Below are positions 4,876 to 5,403 of a DNA stretch of 5,403 nucleotides, in pieces; the first letter of the stretch is position 1; every line of letters begins with the position of its first letter. The notes beneath the pieces were generated by a model. The model saw nothing but the letters and a program-made list of their open reading frames with translations. It had not been told where the DNA came from and did not search any database. Source of the stretch: JBBSZK01 sp964354995. GTDB lineage: Archaea > Nanobdellota > Nanobdellia > Pacearchaeales > GW2011-AR1. The stretch lies in contig CAYHBQ010000034.1 of the NCBI GenBank assembly GCA_964354995.1, positions 1 through 5,403 of the forward strand. Direction: 5' to 3'. Made by a program: the position numbers and the translations under genes.

Positions 4876-5162
4876 TATCGTTTTTTCCTCCGAGGCATAG
4901 CATNNNNNNNNNNCATAGCATCAGATTGCTCTGCTATGCGCAAAAGCCACACGATAGCAAGCGCGACAATAACAATGAGCGCGATATTAACAAACCATCC
5001 ACCGATGCCCGTCATCCATCCGGCGCCATATCCTGCACGTTGCGCCATGCCACAAACACCCCATCCGTTTCCATAACTCATCATACCACCCCACGGCATA
5101 AACGTCAGTATGAGTACAAGAGCTAATGCAACAATAAGCACATTACGCGAGAGCTCGTTCAT
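4875..5162 (-). CDS. Small Met/Gly-rich two-helix membrane protein, interrupted by N gap (hypothetical)
   Basis: A membrane protein of about 90 residues. TM1 covers about 8-21, then a 35-residue loop very rich in Gly, Met and Trp (MPWGGMMSYGNGWG at 22-35, Met 22, 27, 28, 39, 50; one Cys at 37), then TM2 at about 57-75 and a basic C-terminus ending PRRKKR. With positive charges at the C-terminal end, the loop between the helices is predicted to face outside. Met-rich external loops with a Cys are plausible soft-metal (Cu+) ligands, which would suit the operon, but I do not recognise a named family. It starts in an ATGA overlap with the repressor stop and has GGAGG 7 bases upstream. The frame runs through ten Ns (4904-4913) and stays in phase. 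If the flanking 8-base repeats are collapsed, it also stays in phase and gives a tail IAEQSDAMPRRKKR. Confidence 0.8.
   Translation of the reverse strand: MNELSRNVLIVALALVLILTFMPWGGMMSYGNGWGVCGMAQRAGYGAGWMTGIGGWFVNIALIVIVALAIVWLLRIAEQSDAMXXXXAMPRRKKR
4887..4891 (-). promoter_or_regulatory. Shine-Dalgarno site GGAGG for the 57-residue membrane protein
   Basis: GGAGG on the minus strand, 11 bases before the ATG at 4875. It overlaps the Arg codons (CGG AGG) of the C-terminal RRKKR tail of the preceding gene. It is the main support, with the TAATG junction, for calling the small downstream ORF a gene. Confidence 0.65.
4896..4921. repeat. Identical 8-base repeats flanking the N gap
   Basis: CATAGCAT occurs at 4896-4903 immediately left of the Ns and again at 4914-4921 immediately right of them. 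The simplest explanation is that the two contig ends overlap by eight bases and the scaffolder placed a default gap instead of joining them. A true short tandem repeat in the gene is the alternative. Confidence 0.75.
4904..4913. other. Assembly gap (10 Ns)
   Basis: Ten undetermined bases inside the Met/Gly-rich membrane protein gene. Ten is a usual placeholder length, so the real gap size is not known. Confidence 0.99.
4914..4938. repeat. Inverted repeat (hairpin) beside the assembly gap
   Basis: CATAGCA (4914-4920) and TGCTATG (4932-4938) are perfect inverted copies separated by 11 bases. If the gap is collapsed, the stem grows to 8 bp (GCATAGCA/TGCTATGC). It lies within the coding sequence, so a role as terminator is unlikely. 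Its main interest is that it sits exactly where the assembly broke. Confidence 0.6.
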
Positions 5163-5403
5163 TGTCGTGCCTCCGTTCCATTCATCGTATGGAGGATGTG
5201 AATGCAGTATTTTCCCATGTGTTTTTCAATAAGGTGCATGAGTGCACGTATATCCTGATTAAGAGAGTAATACATAAATTTACCTTCTCGTGTTGCACGA
5301 ACGAATCCACACTGTTTCAAACGTGCCAAATCATGCGAGACCGCCGTCTGGTCCATCGCGAGTTCAGAAACCAATTCACCTACATTTTTCTTTCCTTTTT
5401 GTA
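5159..5403 (-). CDS. ArsR-family winged-helix repressor, N-terminus beyond the window
   Basis: A DNA-binding metal- or redox-responsive repressor, probably controlling the operon it heads. Eighty residues are visible. The frame is open to the window end, and the family-typical segment KKNVGELVSEL begins upstream of the TTG at 5374, so that TTG is not the start and the gene is cut off. Visible parts are helix VGELVSELAM, the recognition helix TAVSHDLARLKQCGFV, the beta-wing ATREGKFMYYSLN, and a C-terminal helix carrying MHLIEKHMGKYCIHILH. The classical ArsR/SmtB alpha-3 CxC site is absent. His and Cys residues (H56, H61, C66, H68, H71 in visible numbering) cluster in the last helix, resembling in position the alpha-5 sites of Zn/Co/Ni sensors. 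C31 follows the recognition helix. The stop overlaps the next ATG (ATGA, 5159-5162). The inducer (Cu, another metal, or persulfide) cannot be decided without the N-terminus. Confidence 0.88.
   Translation of the reverse strand, partial: QKGKKNVGELVSELAMDQTAVSHDLARLKQCGFVRATREGKFMYYSLNQDIRALMHLIEKHMGKYCIHILHTMNGTEARQ
5170..5174 (-). promoter_or_regulatory. Shine-Dalgarno site GGAGG for the Met/Gly-rich membrane protein
   Basis: GGAGG on the minus strand, 7 bases before the ATG at 5162 and inside the last codons of the repressor gene. It confirms the start chosen for the membrane protein gene. Confidence 0.7.

Noticed and set aside
4478..4900. 140-codon plus-strand frame opposite the rhodanese and small membrane protein
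   Set aside because: The minus strand there holds a packed series of overlapping genes with ribosome sites; the plus frame is a shadow.
5372..5374. TTG as the start codon of the ArsR gene
   Set aside because: The frame is open further upstream and encodes the conserved KKNVGEL helix, so the gene simply continues past the window end.

Overview
The window looks like a short metagenomic scaffold. It carries a 10-base N gap, one gene that runs off the right edge, and one gene that probably runs off the left edge. The lineage cannot be fixed from sequence alone. I lean towards an archaeon, possibly of the small-genome (DPANN) kind. The reasons are a TATA-like box at leaderless distance from one start, dense ATGA/TAATG gene overlaps, a membrane-anchored metzincin protease fused to a CARDB-like domain, and a tiny, almost purely acidic ORF. 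A bacterium is not excluded: the Shine-Dalgarno sites (GGAGG) and the copper genes occur in both domains.

Left third (about 1-2200). A plus-strand gene encodes a cysteine-containing, surface-exposed protein held by one C-terminal membrane helix; its family is not recognised. It is followed by a 31-residue ORF in which 22 residues are Asp or Glu. Convergent to these on the minus strand is a membrane-anchored zinc metalloprotease with HExxHxxGxxH, whose Met-turn position is Leu. The two convergent ORFs share the palindrome TTAA as their stop codons.

Right two thirds (2232-5403, all minus strand, read right to left). This is a tightly packed metal-resistance operon. The order is: ArsR-family repressor (N-terminus beyond the window), a 95-codon Met/Gly-rich two-helix membrane protein interrupted by the N gap, a 57-residue two-helix membrane protein, a single-domain rhodanese, a 70-residue HMA copper chaperone, and a P1B-1 Cu(+)-exporting ATPase. 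Successive junctions are ATGA, TAATG, ATGA, ATGA and a 2-base spacer, so the genes are almost certainly cotranscribed and translationally coupled. The ATPase shows all three P1B-1 transmembrane signatures: CPC-x6-P, N-x6-YN-x4-P and M-x2-SS. It is broken by a frameshift between its phosphorylation domain and the TGDN motif, which is either a real lesion or a consensus error.

How the genes may work together (inference). The repressor would sense a metal or sulfur signal. The HMA protein would deliver Cu(+) to the ATPase, whose His/Met-rich N-terminus may act as an entry site in place of a fused HMA domain. The rhodanese would handle persulfide sulfur, and the two small membrane proteins are uncharacterised partners. 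The pairing of ArsR control with a rhodanese and two unknown small membrane proteins in a Cu(+) export operon is the most interesting system here. No tRNA, rRNA, CRISPR array or insertion sequence was seen.
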